Below are positions 1-13,050 of a stretch of DNA of 64,000 nucleotides, in pieces. The stretch is from the NCBI GenBank assembly GCA_020081605.1, contig JAHREC010000049.1, forward strand, positions 2,604,001-2,668,000, given 5' to 3'. The notes beneath the pieces are model-generated. The model made no database searches, was not told the DNA's origin, and worked only from the letters and a program-made list of their open reading frames with translations. The position numbers and the translations under genes were made by a program. This DNA is from Albifimbria verrucaria (lineage: Eukaryota > Ascomycota > Sordariomycetes > Hypocreales > Stachybotryaceae). How positions within the stretch are numbered: the stretch's first letter is position 1; each line of letters starts with the position of its first letter.

Positions 1-597
1 AAGGGCTCAGGGATGGCGGGATTGGGTAGGGCGCCCGGCTGATTGGCCGAGCGGTTTGGAGGCCGACGTCGTTTGAGCATTCGTGGAGGGCCCTGCACGA
101 GGAACCCTGTTCTGGTCGAGGTGCAGGATGCGGAATCTTGCTCCCATCGGTTCGTTCGCGCCAAAGCCGCCAGTTTTTGCGGGAAAAAGCAAACAAAGAC
201 ACTGGTCGAGGGGGCCAAGCCAGGATAGCCGCGTTTCGACCCGAGAAAACATTCAACGCACGCGGTCGTGGCTGGCCATAGCTCGCTGGCTTGCAGACAT
301 GGCACAGGCCTCGAAGTGAAGCCGGCCAGGCCCACACACACCCTCTCCTCCCAAGAAGCTTTCCCAATTCCCATAGTCGTCCATGGAGCACGGTATGGAT
401 GCGCCCCAAATAGAGGTAAGCGATGACAGGTAACCAGGCCAGGGAAAGGGTGTGGTAAGAGGGGAAAATGACGAGTCTCTTGGTGGCCGTGTTTCTGATA
501 TCGTGGCCCGCCGAGGCCGGGCCAGGTTGACGGACATCAAACATGGACGCATGTGCCTTGCCAACGGGACGAGAGGTACGGTAGCACGGCAGCAGGT

Positions 598-623
598 AGC
601 GCCAGCGCCAGCGCCAGCGCCAG
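598..623. repeat. Hexanucleotide microsatellite (GCGCCA)n
   Basis: Four near-perfect copies of a GCGCCA unit lie in the intergenic region, read directly from the sequence. Confidence 0.85.
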
Positions 624-656
624 TGGATAATGAGGTATCAGCAAAGTTGTACTTGC

Positions 657-700
657 GGGGAGGGTTGGGTAGGGTAGGGTTGGGGTGGTGGTGGAGGAGG
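657..700. repeat. G-rich tract with runs of GGG
   Basis: The + strand has successive GGG runs spaced by T or TA (GGGTAGGGTAGGGTTGGGG type). It resembles degenerate telomere-like repeats and could fold into a G-quadruplex. It is short and internal, so it is not a chromosome end. Confidence 0.6.
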
Positions 701-960
701 ACGAGGAGAGATAGTGTGGTGATGCTCACGTACATAGTAAGGTACCTGGTATCTGGGCACCTGTCATAATGTACGAACCCGGCCTGTTGCGCATCGTTTC
801 CGCCACTAGTGCCGGGCGAAAAAAAGGGAAAGGGAAGAAAAAGGAAGTGTTGGTTGGTTCGAGTTGGAGGGTTCATCCATATGGCCTATTCAGGTACGTT
901 GGGTCGTCAGCCGCCATCCATCATCAAATAGTTCGGCCGGAATGACCCTGCTCCTCCGGG

Positions 961-990
961 ATGCCATGCCATGCCATGCCATACCATGCC
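961..990. repeat. Pentanucleotide microsatellite (ATGCC)n
   Basis: Six ATGCC units, one of them degenerate (ATACC), lie in the IPK1 upstream region. Confidence 0.9.
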
Positions 991-2209
991 TGGGTGGTTC
1001 CAGCTGGTGTAGGTACCTGGCTCTTTTTGCTTTTTGGTTTTTGCTCTTTTTTTTCTTTCCCTTCGCTCCGGCTAGTTATACCCTTGCCCGTCATCGTCGT
1101 TTCTGAACAGAAGCCGTTCGGCCGGGCATGTTGCTTCACTCTATTTGACCTTGCTTGCATCGTCACATTCTTGCCCCCTCATTCTCCCGTCTCTCCGCTT
1201 TGGTGGTGGCGCAGGAGAGCATATGAGAGGAAAAAGAAAAGAAAGGAAAAAAGAGAGGAAAGGGAAAGGAGAAAAAGCAGGCATCTGTGTTCTCCGCGTC
1301 CGCTGATAAGGGAGGCCATTCGCACATGACGCCAGGCGACTCGTTTACTTACTTTTACAACCCGTCCGCCTACCTGGGATCTCTGCCTGCCTGGCTGTCT
1401 GTCTGTCTGTCTATCCGTCCATCCACTTCGTCTTTCTCCCTCTCCTGCTCCTGCTCTTACTCTTGGTTGCCTTGGCTCGCCTTGCATTTACTTGGGCTTG
1501 CTTGGTTTCCAACTTTTGTTCTTCTCTTTTCCTCGACAGCCCTGCCTTTCATTTTAACGGACAAAGTCGCTATTCTTCAGGATCTGGTAAGCACCATTTT
1601 CGGTTCATTCTCCGTCACTCTTTCCCTCTTTTATTATGATTATGTTTTATTTCTTATCTCTACTTCATTTTTCTTGTTTCTCGTTTCTTCTTCCTCTCCA
1701 TGTCTGTCTTTCTGCCTGTCCGTTCATTTGCTCGATTCCCCCTCTTAGCCTCTCTCGCTAAGAGACGCTCTCGTCCCGTCCGTCTCCCTTCACGAATCGC
1801 AGGCAATGCCTCCATCGTGACCCTCCTTTATTAGTCGCGTCTGCTTCTCCACCCGCATCTCTCGCTTCACTTTAGCTCCCATTCTTTTGCTCTCGGGCTT
1901 ATTTTGCTTGTCTCCACTACCTTACTTTACCTCCCTTGTCCCGATGGGCGCGAACCCGTGGGCACCCTCTCTTACATCCTCTGCCGCTTCATCCTCATCC
2001 TCATCTTCATCTCGTCCCGGATGAGGAGTACGGCGTTGTCAAAAGCTTGACAGTCACGGCCTCTCGCTCCTCGGCTGGCCTTACTCGAGATATCTCCGGT
2101 GTTACCCTGCGTGCCCGCTCCCCAGAGATCTTGCAGCATCTCCCGTGCCCACCCAGTCCAGCGCAGTGCAGTGTGCCTTGCATCAGCCTGCAGCACCCCG
2201 CCTCCAATC

Positions 2210-3793
2210 ATGGCCTCCCAAGCCTCACCACCCCAGCCCAGCCAGGGCCCTCGTACAAATGCGAATCGCCGCTCACCACCATTACCAGATTCCTCTGCTC
2301 ACGACTACTCGTGGGTTCCTCCCAACGACATGGCTCTGCTTCGCGAGATCGACGCACCCTCTGGCCATGTCGCGAATGGCTCGCAATACCAGCATAGCCT
2401 CAAGGTCCTCCCCAAGGGCACCAGGCCCGTCAAGTTTATCGGCGAAGGCAGCGCCAACGCCGTCTTTGAGGTCAAGGTCCCTGAGACGAGTCGCCATGCC
2501 TCCCTCTTTAAGGGTATGTCTTCCTGCTGCATCGCAGACCAACTCAACCACCGTCACCACCAGCATCATCATCAACCCTCTGCACTATTTATCAGCTTCT
2601 CACAACAACCCTTTGTCATAAGCATTCATCTCATGGTTCATTAGGTCTCTTACTCCGAGTGGCAAAAGTTTCTTCCCTTGGCCACGCCCCGACCTATGAC
2701 TATCTCCGCCAGCAAAAATTCTTCCAGTCAGTCATTCAGCCCGTTCTCGGCGACTACACTGTCCGCCAGGAACTCGTCATTCTCTATAATTCCGACATCA
2801 TCAATCACCTGAACAAATTTCTGCGCTCAGTGGAGCATCTACGAAAAGACAAGTTCAAGGGCACCTGGGTTGGCCAAAGTGACTGGGGCTTGCTAGTCGA
2901 GGATATGCGTCCCCAAGGTGAGTTCATCTCCCGCAAGTCACATTACCCTAACTTAAGACTAATACTTGCTCTTGCCAGAACACAACAGCTGTTTGTTTTT
3001 CGAGTTCAAGCCCAAGTGGCTCCTTCAATCTCCCAGTGCACCTAAAAACGCCATCAGGTGCAGGCAATGTGCCATGGAACTCTATCACATGGTCACAAAA
3101 CCGGCCTCTCAGAAATGTCTGCCGAAGGACAAGCCATGCCCATTGGCTCTCAGCAACGAGCACGCCCACCCCAGGGTCAGCTCACCACTTCGAATTGCCT
3201 GGGAAGTCCACGCTAAGCAATTCGATGAGCCCATCAAGGAAGCCCTCGCTCGAGCAGCAAACCACACCGCCATTTCAGAGTTGCGGAAGCTCCAAGCCCG
3301 CCTGGACCACACTGGACCTTTAAAGGTATCATCTGACAACTCAGATTTCAACCTCGCCATGACGCTTAGGGATTGTACTTGTTTCGTCCAGATTGGTGAT
3401 GGCCAATCAACAACGAACCCCTACCCAGATCTCAAGGTCAGGTTGAGTGACTTTGATTGGAAAGATCCCGGTGTCAAAGCCGACCGCTGGCGCCGCGCCG
3501 AGGAGGAACTCATCAAAGGCGGTTACTACACGGCAGAGTGGATTCTCTGCGGCGGCCAACTCTACCATCCTCCAACTCTTTGTCTGCTAGAATGGAAGCA
3601 GCGGAGACGAGTTGACGAGATGGAAGTCATCTGCCTTCAAGACGAAGGCTCAACCATATGCCTTGAAGCAATTCATACGGAAGGCGCTGGACAGCTCCCA
3701 CCCAACACCAAGATATATCATCATTCGACAGACCTCAAGATTTTGCATAAAAACTACGCGCATATAAAAAGGAGCCATCAGGAGCGCCTTTAG
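2210..3793 (+). CDS. IPK1: Inositol-pentakisphosphate 2-kinase (IPK1)
   Basis: This enzyme phosphorylates the 2-position of inositol pentakisphosphate to make phytate (InsP6), a nuclear and cytosolic signal linked to mRNA export and phosphate sensing. I join exons 2210-2513, 2645-2917 and 2979-3793; the introns have GTATGT and GTGAGT donors. The join is open for 463 residues without a frame break. Family marks are the nucleotide-binding GEGSANAVFEV at residues 78-88 and the inositol-phosphate-binding EFKPKW at 201-206 (family consensus EIKPKxG), followed by a Cys-containing stretch (RCRQCAMELYH). The ATG at 2210 is chosen because it opens the conserved frame; an upstream in-frame ATG at 2099 lies in leader-like sequence. 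It is longer than yeast Ipk1, as is usual in filamentous fungi. The gene converges with the ENT transporter. Confidence 0.9.
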
Positions 3794-4189
3794 ATTCTCT
3801 AATTAATCCTTACAGAACTGATCCTTTTCGCATGGTTTGATTCGTGGCATTGTTTTTTTTCTCCTGTCTTATTTGTTTACTCTTTCCTCGATTCCAAAAC
3901 TTGTTTTCGTTCATTGCATGATTCTTCTTTGTACGGCCTGGTGAGCATTGGTTACGGGATACAACATACTGGCTTGTGGTCGTGGGCGTCTAAGGTGCTG
4001 GAAGGGTCCTTAATTAGCATTCTACGCGGCATGTCTTACGATGGCTGATGGGATAAACTGCCCGGTGCATGATTTATGGAGTATTGATAATACGTGGCTA
4101 CTAGTAATCAAGATTCTATTGCTGTTATCTGTGAAGAGCGTCGCCCGCAGACCCAAAACGCCGGTACTATGTCCAATATCTGAGTTGAA
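3794..4189. other. Intergenic, convergent 3' ends
   Basis: This spacer lies between the stop codons of IPK1 (+) and the ENT transporter (-). It is T-rich after IPK1 (a run near 3850), consistent with 3' UTR and polyadenylation sequence. No gene is seen. Confidence 0.6.
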
Positions 4190-5562
4190 TCAAACTCCAG
4201 AAACAGTGAAGCTAAGCAAACTACCCGACGCCAGACCAAGAACAAGACAGAGGCTCATAAAGCCGCCTGCTGCCTCACGTTCGCCCTCATCCACCCACTG
4301 CCCAATGGCCATCATGCAGCTGGAGCCCAGCCATCCATTGGTAAGACCAAACAGTCCCTGAACGATGAAGAGGTAAAAGAAATCACTGTTAACTACGGCG
4401 CCTCGACCACCAATATTGCAGAGAAAGTAAAGGGGAAGAAGCCCCACGCGGGCAACAGAAAGGAGGAACAGCACCAGTGGCCGGTTCCTAGAGAGAAGGG
4501 AAGGGCCGTTGCCATCCTGCCACCGAGATCGCCCAGGTTCCAGAAGAAGAAGCCAAGAGGGATGAAGGCTTCCGGACGGAAAAGACCACCGGCGTCCGGA
4601 CGCACTGAGACGATCTTGGCGGTGAGTACGGGGAAGAACATTGTTACACTGAAGGTGACAGCAACACCAGCAGCGAGCCAGTGCAGCTTCTTGAAGAGAC
4701 GCCACAAAGATGTGACCTTGCGGGCGGCACGCTCCGCCTCCTCGATGCTGTTCATAGATTCGGCCATCTGCTCGACCATACGGTTCTCGACAATGTGATT
4801 GTGCCGCCGGACCAACGGCACAAAGGCTATGAGAGTAGCAGCAGAGACAATAACAGCAGCAAGGAAGTAGATGAAAGCAGCCGTCTGGCTCTTTCCAGTA
4901 GGTTCATCACTGCCAGACGCCTCGTCCGCGTTAGGTGGGAATATCATGACCGTGACAACTTGAGCCACAGCCGGTGACACGCCAGAGATGGCCTGGCCTA
5001 CCATGAGAGCCTGCATATACTCCGGGCGGCGGAAGCTGCCTGCAAAGGCAAAGGCGCCATTCTGGATGAGTCCCGTGGCCCAGGACGAGCAGGCAACGAC
5101 GGCGAGCAGGAAGGCGAGATAAGAGCCAGGCGAGGCGTTAAGGAAGACGGTAGTGGAGAAGGTGAGGATGGCAAACAGTCCGACGTTGACGCTGAGGGCG
5201 AGGTTGATGCGGAACGGGTACGAAGCAGCATACTGCAAGTGGGAGAGGACAAAGAGCGAGGCAAGGTTGGTGACGGTAGAGACAGTAAGGATAGCGGATT
5301 GAAAGTTGGCCTGGGCCCAGGCATCGCCGGCTAGGCGGGAGGAGAAGTAAGGTGCAGCGGCGAGGAACATGTTCCAGGCCCAGAGCATGGCAACACCGAG
5401 CAGGGTGAAGATGCCATACTCAGTCCACGAGAAGGGCACTTCGTCCTGTCCTTCGAGTACGGTGGAGCCTTCCAGCGCGGTGGGCTCCTCGGAAGCGTTC
5501 AGAGGCTCGTACTCAGACTCGGCAGGCGCCGGTTGGGCGAAGAATCTCCGTACACGATCCAT
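4190..5562 (-). CDS. Equilibrative nucleoside transporter (ENT/Fun26 family), one apparent frameshift
   Basis: This is a multi-pass membrane carrier for nucleosides; yeast Fun26 acts at the vacuole. The N-terminus is a polar tail of about 45 residues, followed by a first membrane segment with WAWNMF at residues 61-66. The C-terminal half has FWNLGDLGGR (family FNxGDxxGR) and a last block with GRGAVVNSDFFYLF and LGSSCMM, conserved in fungal ENTs. The frame breaks in the CT repeat at about 4487-4505 and continues in the neighbouring frame to the stop at 4190. One missing base would give 457 residues, the normal size. The break sits inside conserved coding sequence, and any intron using the local acceptor would be only about 36 nt, so I read it as a sequence error. 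The start at 5562 opens directly onto the conserved frame; an upstream ATG at 5640 is also in frame. Confidence 0.88.
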
Positions 5563-7200
5563 GGCTATGGTTATGTGCAGGTAGGCGATGATGTACAAGT
5601 CGGAGGTAGTCTGGTAACCACGCAATGAATGGCCGGACAAGCAAGCAGCCCGCTCAAATGCTTCCGTCTGTGTAAACTGGTGTGAATTGGTCCGCGTCTA
5701 TGCTCGAAGCAGGAATGGTCCTCCCGGCCCTGTGCGAGGTCGTTCCAGACGCCCAGCGCTTGGGGTCCTACGCCATGCGGCCGCGCTGCGGTTGTGGTTC
5801 AGCCTCGCGCTTTCGGCGATCGGTTCACGTGTGCGCGTTGGGCGGCTAACGAGACTTCTTGGGTCGCCAGCGGAGCCACCTTTGTGTCGTATGGCGGCGG
5901 AGGGCAGGCTGCCGTCTTGGTTGTGCGCGTGTGACGGGCTGATGGTGTCAGGTGTAGAGCTCACGTTGGTGTTGCAGGCATCAGGCGGGCCCGATCGGGA
6001 GTCCGTGTCATGGCTTATCGTAGATAGAGGGTCAGGTACTGTACCTCGGGGAATAAGTGGGGCGGACACGGTGGGGATCCGAGACTGGCCGACCCCCACC
6101 GTTCAATTGCTTGACTTGGAAATAGAGACACCTCCTCACCCAACTAGGATGGAATCAAGTGAGGAAGATGTTGTCCCTTACGAGCCAATACCTGCGACGC
6201 ATATCCAACCGGCACGATGACCAGTGAATAGGAGGAGCACGTGTCTCTTGAAACTGTATGTTTAACTACCGAAACCTCGGAATGATAAGTCAGATGTAGG
6301 CTTACACACCACTTTGCTTCCTCGGCAAGTGGTGGGCAAAGAAATGAGGATTGCAGATTGCACGCCTTAGACGTTTCTTAGAATATCATGCGCAAAACCG
6401 TAGAAGAAAATTCGAAAATTAATACAAAAATATGAGGATATATTTATGTATTTATTCAAACTATGTACTGATTTTATCCGAAGATAAATCTAGTATTTAT
6501 CGATCCTTGTTCTTACTTTATCAGTGCCTGCGGTCCTTATTTTATTGCTACCCACTTGCCCGGCTTCCACACTGAGCATCTGCACTTGGTTGATTTCGGT
6601 CTTGAACAAGCGGATGTGCATACCTGCTATCTGCTCCCTTCAATCGACTGTTGATTCCAATTCGTTAAATACCATTCTGAGAAATCCTATTCGTCTAACA
6701 GCCGTTATCTCAGAATGTGACCTTGCACCCTGAAAGAGGCTGCGTGTGGATTGCACACTCCCTACTCCGCTCAGCTTCCATTCGTCACAGTGACAGGCCT
6801 CGCTATCATCGTGCTTAGAATAAATCCCCTCCCTTGGGTATTTCTCTCGTGCGTGTCTTTCAACCCTGGCTTTGCCCTAACAAGCGAGCAAGCTTAGGCG
6901 GCCCGTTATGCGACCGCCTGAACACGTGAAGCAGACCCAATGCATGCAGATATGTCGTGCAGTGTTGGTGAATCTCAAATCTCAGTGTATATGCCCGGTG
7001 ATAGGGGTCCCTCCGTTGGTTTTTCTTCACGACAAGCGAGGGGTTACTAGGTATCCCACGTATCAAGCGGTATAGGTGAGATACGAGTATAAGCGGTCAG
7101 TGAGACCTGTATCTTTAACTCAAATATATACAAGTAGAAGTCCTGCAATAATAGCCAATAAATCACAAAATCACCATACACTACCCTGAAATAGCCCTCA
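5563..7200. other. Intergenic region with AT-rich patch
   Basis: No supportable gene. A 177-codon open frame at 5687-6220 has its complement open in part as well and shows no recognisable motif. From about 6360 to 6530 the sequence turns AT-rich, unlike its surroundings, and may be an old decayed insertion. The part next to 7200 will hold the 3' UTR of the catalase gene. Confidence 0.5.
6360..6530. other. AT-rich island
   Basis: A local run of A/T-rich sequence in an otherwise GC-balanced region, without open frames or terminal repeats that I can see. It could be a decayed, RIP-affected element, but this is not proven. Confidence 0.35.
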
Positions 7201-9604
7201 TTACTCATCAACGGGGAATCGATCCGTAAACTTGAAAGTCGCCAGACCGTCCTTGAAGTCCTTGACAATAGCTTTGACGTCCTTGGCAAAGTACACACCA
7301 GGGCCCTTGGGGACACCAGGAACTGGGCTGTTACCCTGACCAAGGAAGCCCAAAGGCTTGCCCCAGCGGTAGCCATCAGTCACGATCTGGGCTGGGCGAC
7401 CGGTAGGGTACAGGGTCGATCCCTTGCTGCCCTCGACGAGAGACTTGGCACCCTGAGTTACAATGATACCATCGAAACCGACGGCTCCCGCTGCAGAGTA
7501 GGTCTGGTCCACGCCTTCGGACAGCTTCTCACCGACGATGATGACGGTGACCTTGTCAGCCGCAAAGGCCTCCTTGATAGCCTTGGCCTGGGAGAGGGAG
7601 TCCTTGGAGTTGACAGAGGCAAGCACACCAACGCGGAGGGTGGCAATAGTGGGCAACTTCTCACCGAAGATGCTGATATCAGCAGTCTTGTTGTCGTGGT
7701 AGTAGGTAGGGTCTGCAGCAGGAGCCTGAAGTCCCAGCGCGTCGCCCACGCGGGCGGCAATATCGTGACTGATCTTGTTAAGCTGCTTGAGCACATTCTT
7801 CTGAATGTCCGAGCTAAGATGGCTCGTCTCGAAGCGGATAGCGTTGATGAGGAACTGCTGCTCCACCTTGGTCAAAGAGTTATAGAACAAGCGAGGCTGG
7901 CTCCAGTGGTCAGCAAAGCTCGACGCACGCTTTCTGTTCAGGAAACCCGAGATCTTGCGGCCAGGAGCAGTGAAGAAGCCGCGGCCGTTGGCCTGGTCCG
8001 CCTGTTTCGGGAAGCCCTTGTTCAGCGAGTTTGGTGTGTCTAGCAATTTGTCAATATACATAATTAAACCTTATTAGGGTATATACTCACAAGGAGCAGT
8101 GTTCTTGTGGATAAAATTCTGTCCAGCACCGTCACGATTGTTGTTGTGAATAGGCACATGGGGTCTGTTGATTGGGAGCTGCTCGAAGTTCGGGCCACCA
8201 TGTCGGTTCAACTGAGTGTCAAGGTAGGAAAAGATTCTGCCCTGAAGCAGCGGGTCTTCGGAGAAATCAACACCGCGAACGATGTGGCCGGGTTGGAACT
8301 AGGCAAGTAAGTAAGTCAGTGTGCCCGTCAACCCGAGAGTAAAGATATACTGACCATGATCTGCTCCGTTTCCGCAAAGTAGTTAACAGGGTTCGCATCA
8401 AGTCGCAAAACACCGAGAGGCTGCAGAGGAGCCAGTTCAACTGGAATGATCTTGGTAGGGTCCATAACATCAAACCCGAAGGCGAGCGCCTGGTCCTCGT
8501 CAATGACTTGGACATTCAGCTCCCACTCGGGAAAATTGCCTGACTCGATTGCGTCCCAGAGATCCTGTCGGTGAAAATCTGCGTTCAGGCCAGCAGTTTG
8601 CTGGGCTTCCTCCCATACAAGACTGGCTCTGCCCTGCTTTGACTTCCAATGCCACTTGACCAACTTACTCTTACCCTCGTCCGTAACCAAACGGAAAGTG
8701 TGAACACCGAAACCGTCCTATACATCGTTAGTTGCAAGATATAGAGTTATAGAAAGCCTCTACAACCGTATGGCGATAACTTCTAGGGATTCCGTTGCCA
8801 GCCATTGCCCAGAACAGGGTATGAAGTGTCGTAGTTTGAAGAGAGAAGAAGTCCCAGGCTGAATCGTGCGCCGTTGCGGCCTGTGGCAGTTCGTTGTCCG
8901 GACTGGGCTTCACGGAGTGAACCAGGTCAGGAACTGGATGGCATCCTGGATGAAGAACACAGGCACGTTGTTCCCAACGATATCGAAGTTGCCTTCATCT
9001 GTGTACCTTCATCGTGTCAGCTTCTGTTCGAAACAAGGCTCAGTAGTCGATTAAGAAACTCACAGTCGAGTAGCAAAACCGTGAACATCTCGAGCCGTAT
9101 CGGCACTACCCTGGAGCCGGCAACGGTGGAGAAACGTACAAAGGCGGTTGTCTCCTTGCCCTTGGCTTTCAAGAAGGATGCCGCAGTAAGGTTACTGAAG
9201 TCTCCATAACTAGTGAAAGTTCCATAAGCTCCAGCGCCTCTTGCATGGACGGCTCGCTCGGGAACCTCAACGCACTATGTTAGTTTCCATATACAGTATA
9301 TGTTGCAGGGAGGGACACATACCCTCTCATGGTCAAAATGAGTAATCTTCTGACGGAATATGAAGTCCTCGAGTAGTGTAGGGCCTCGTTCACCGGCCTT
9401 GAGACTTTCCTGGTCCGCGAAAGGGCCTCCAACATCAGATGTCAGGTAGCCTTTAGAGTCATCAACATCAAACTCAGAAACATATTGCCGCGAGCCTTCA
9501 TCATCTGCTCTAGCACTGAGCTTGGAGGGATCAGCGTAGGGGCATTGGGCTTGTACAAGGCTTGCAACGCCAATAAAGGCGGCAAGCACTGATGAGCGAA
9601 CCAT
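7201..9604 (-). CDS. Secreted large-subunit catalase, two apparent frameshifts
   Basis: This haem enzyme disproportionates hydrogen peroxide outside the cell or at the wall. Exons on the minus strand are 9604-9323, 9265-9064, 9006-8767, 8717-8355, 8298-8091 and 8039-7201. Residues 1-20 look like a signal peptide (hydrophobic core, then VQAQ). Catalytic His is about residue 101 (ERAVHARG), catalytic Asn about 174 (DIVGNN), and the haem-ligand Tyr about 388 (RIFSYLDTQ). The C-terminal flavodoxin-like domain typical of the large-subunit clade follows, through to the stop at 7201. Single bases appear missing in a G run (about 9108-9112) and near 8923-8934. With both restored the exons sum to exactly 712 codons (711 residues), the expected size. 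Introns are 49-58 nt with good signals. It is closest to CatB/Cat-3-type enzymes. Confidence 0.92.
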
Positions 9605-12600
9605 GGTGTATGATAACACAAAAAGGAGGCGGGAAACACTGGTTACTCCAATCCGAACTGTGAGACAGTTTGACCACGGATTTGAGGAGAAAAGAAGGAG
9701 CTGGGGAGAAAACTCTGTTTATATATCTAACACGGCGAGCTTGGGAGGGATAAGCAAGTCACGATTTGTCCCAGAAAAGCAATTACCAAAGCCTCGCCCA
9801 AGCTTTGGATCAAATACTTGGCGTGATTTGAGTACAACCTGGTACTTACCGTCCCGTCTGTGGCGCTACTAGTCGATCCATGCCCATAAAGATTGAGATG
9901 GGGATAGTGTTGTGCGACGGAACGGCTTGTCCATCATGGGTGGTTATGCTGCCTTGTCTTGAATCACAAAGACCCCTGCACACGGGAGGCCGTGGAAGAA
10001 GCTAGTTGCACGTTGTCTGTTAGTCTCCTTCCTTGGACAAATCAAGCAGGTCCTAATAAATCCGATCAATCGGCGCGATTCCAGAGGGTCAACGTGTGAA
10101 GAAACAAAAGTTGGGCCCAACATTAATCGGACCCATTGTACCCCATTGTCCGGGGGCAAGTCATGCGATGATGTATGCTTCTCTCAAGGGTGATCCACCA
10201 GGAAACCGGTGCTCAATGGGGTCGTTGCCGAGATTGAGATCCGAGAAGCAAGATTGCTCGAAGGGGCTGTGATAAGCCGCCATGCTCAGAGCCTGGTGCC
10301 CGGGGTGGGTTGAATACACGCGTGTTGTTAGATGTCGTGCAAAGTTGATAAGTGCTTACAGAATTGGGCACATGAGCCTGTACGGAATGCGGTGGTCAGA
10401 AATGCCCTGTTGTGAACATCCGGAACATTTGCTTCACATCGCACGCCATATGCTGTGATGGGCCGTGTGTGCTTCTCTCGGTGGATCCGATTTAGCTCGG
10501 AATTCCCACCAATGGAGCTGCCACAGTGACCATGCTTGAGAAACTGGGTCGCATCAAGGTGAAGTTGTGCGAGGACGGAGGAGATTATGGTGATGGGGAC
10601 GACCATTGCTTGGCCGGCGCTTCCGCCTCGGACGTCGATTGGCAGGAGAGAATAGCAACAGACGTCGGATCCCAGACAGGTAGCAATGCCGAGAAAGGGA
10701 GGACCCTGCCGGCAGACCAAGTGGCCGAAGCTGCAGCTACGTGACGACGACGTCCCATCTGCGCGCATGCATATTCGCCTTGCTTGCTCGACAGGGGTGG
10801 GTTCCTTTTGCCTGGGCCGCGTTACATGGGCAATACCTCATACTGTATGTACTGTGATGGATTGCTATGTCGGCCCACCAGCATGGGAGCGCAGCTTGCG
10901 CAGGATGGGTGATCGACCAGAAGAGGCATTGGCTGCGCTGGCCGTCGTGGGGATGCGGTCGAGATTGGGGGTGGACGCATGGAGCTCCCCGTCAGGCAAA
11001 CTCATCCCAGGCCCTGGTACTGTGGCAATTGGTTTTATTTGCTTAACGGTACTTGTGATTAGCTTTAGGTCCTCCGGTATCCGTCTGTTCGGGATGGTTA
11101 AGCGCCGGCTGGTTGAGGAAGCTGTGTCTAGATGGATAGCCAGCTTGCTCATGTGGGCCAAGGCAAACCAGCGTGCCTGAGACTAGCGAGAAGCTAAAGC
11201 ATTGGCACAGACCTTTGACAGAAGGAATATGACATGTTTCGGCACGTACAGTACAACGTACAGCCAGCATGTTGCGGTGTGTCTAGACCTTGACGTCTGA
11301 GTACGATGGGATTGGAGGCTGGCTGATGAGTGACGCTGACGGTCTCGGTCTCGAGGGCTTAGCGTGTTCAGCGAACCAGTCTTCCACAGCTTATGTTCGG
11401 TGAGACGGCTTGGGCGCATGGGGGACGTTTGGTAAGAAAGAGAGCAAGTGACCCTCTATGGGATGGGGATGGGGTTGTGGATTGTGGCCAAGACGATGAG
11501 GTGAGGTGAGGCTCCCAAATATCTCACCACTCACCACGCGACGCACATGGCAGTTAGTGATATCGTCACCCACCCCGGTCTGCCGAGTTCCTTGGGTGAC
11601 TTTTTCAAGCTAATGATGTGCATTATTAAGAAAGGTCTAACCTATTTTCTGACTGGGATTACGACGCTTTCTCTTGGTCAAGTTTTTGTTGGCTCTGCAG
11701 CTGTGTCTCTGGCACTACTCTGTATGCTATTCTCTCTTTGCATGGACATGGTCTAAACAATAAGCTTCCCTATGCCCAGTTTTTTCGCTTGAAACATCCG
11801 AACTTGCCATGTGGATCTCAGACCAACAATTAGTAACCCGGTCTTCTGGTCCGGGACATTGGTCGACGAGAATTAACGGTCTGCAGCTTGGCGTTCTGGG
11901 CCCCGACACCGGTCTCGTCCACTTACAGCCGTTTGCCGATATTGGATCGGCCTTTGAAGGAGGTTTTCGACCGGCGATGGGGGGCCATTCTTTGTTGAGC
12001 GCTTCGAAGGCTCGGAATGAGATCAATATGGCACGGAAAATTGGTTCATGGTTGCACTGCACTGTCGCTCACATCTCCAGTCTGGGACATGATTGGCAAC
12101 CCACTCTCGTGGCGAGAGTTGAGCAACAATGCCGAATCGGCGAGCAATTAACTTATATCTTGGGTTTTCATACTAGGTAGTTTTACTCCGATTTTCATTC
12201 CAGCTTTATTCTAGTCTTGTTCTAATTGTATTCTAGCTATATCTTGATTGTGTTCTAATTGCATCCCAACAACCGCAATGGTTCACAGAAGTGACAGGTA
12301 AAATCCAATAGAACCCAGTATACAGTGCTGCATAATTGAGTTTGACATTGGTTATTTTTAAAACCAAGCCGCTGATAAGAAAGAAAAAGGTGTTGCTGGG
12401 GTCATATGCAGTTTCCTGCTCTATTTTAAGCTGCTGTACTGCTACGTTGCGTGCAGCGCGTGTTATTTATCTGCCGCTGGGCAAGTTTTCTCTCGCCTCC
12501 ACACAGCATCGCGTTTTTGTTTTTTTCCCCTTTTCTCCGTGCTTTTGTTCCGGGATAAAACTTCAACAGACCATTCATGAACCCTTGTTCTTTGTGACAG

Positions 12601-13050
12601 AGGAGCATGCTTGCTGCATCGCTGCTCCGAGTATCCTGCGTGGAGCCTTTGAGCAAACCCACTTGCGATGTGACTCAACGTGGGCAGCCCCAGCCAAATA
12701 TCTCCGGTTATGAGACTCGGTAATTCAATGGAACACAGTAGTCACCCCTTTCAAAGACCAGGAACCACGAGCATCTTTCTATTAGCTAAATCAAACGAAC
12801 CTCCCAATCGATCTCAGGTATCTTCATACACCAAACCCATCTCACATCGGTATACAATCCCATCCCAAGCCTACAAAGAACAACTAATATCACACTTCGA
12901 TCGCCGCCTCGAGCATCTCGATCGTTCCCGCCCTCTCTCCCCAACACTCCGGATCTCCACTCCCAACCGGCGTACCCATCTACAGTCCCCTGATCCAGAA
13001 GATCCTCCATTTTCTTGGTAAATCGTAAGTTTTGTTTCCTTGGCACAAGT
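9605..13050. other. Intergenic region of about 3.4 kb
   Basis: This stretch separates the catalase start from the HET gene stop. Several ORFs of 60-165 codons overlap one another on both strands around 10300-11400 and 11550-12180. None has a family motif, a signal peptide or a splice pattern I can defend. It should contain the catalase promoter at its left end. A degenerate T-rich repeat lies at 12185-12265. Confidence 0.5.
12185..12265. repeat. Degenerate TTCTAATTGTA-like tandem repeat
   Basis: The + strand repeats an imperfect unit built on TTCTA followed by ATTGT or a variant, about four times. The tract is AT-rich relative to its flanks. Confidence 0.4.

Larger units (their letters stand above)
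1..2209. other. Intergenic region and long leader upstream of IPK1
   Basis: I see no convincing gene here. The ORFs are short, overlap on both strands and have low-complexity composition. The segment from about 1010 to 2000 on the + strand is strongly pyrimidine-rich (long CT runs), typical of fungal core promoters and 5' leaders, so it probably holds the IPK1 promoter and 5' UTR. It also carries simple repeats listed separately. Confidence 0.6.

Noticed and set aside
657..700. Telomere or subtelomere
   Set aside because: The repeats are degenerate, very short and flanked by normal single-copy sequence.
4460..4505. Intron in the ENT gene ending at the TTCTCTCTAG acceptor
   Set aside because: The only local GT donor would give an intron of about 36 nt and remove conserved GDLGGR-adjacent coding sequence. 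A missing base in the CT run explains the data better.
5687..6220. 177-codon ORF on the plus strand
   Set aside because: No motif, opposite strand also open over 400 bases, composition like a GC-rich spacer; it lies in the ENT upstream region.
10328..11270. Cluster of overlapping ORFs on both strands
   Set aside because: Overlapping frames of similar length on both strands, no domain signature, no splice pattern.
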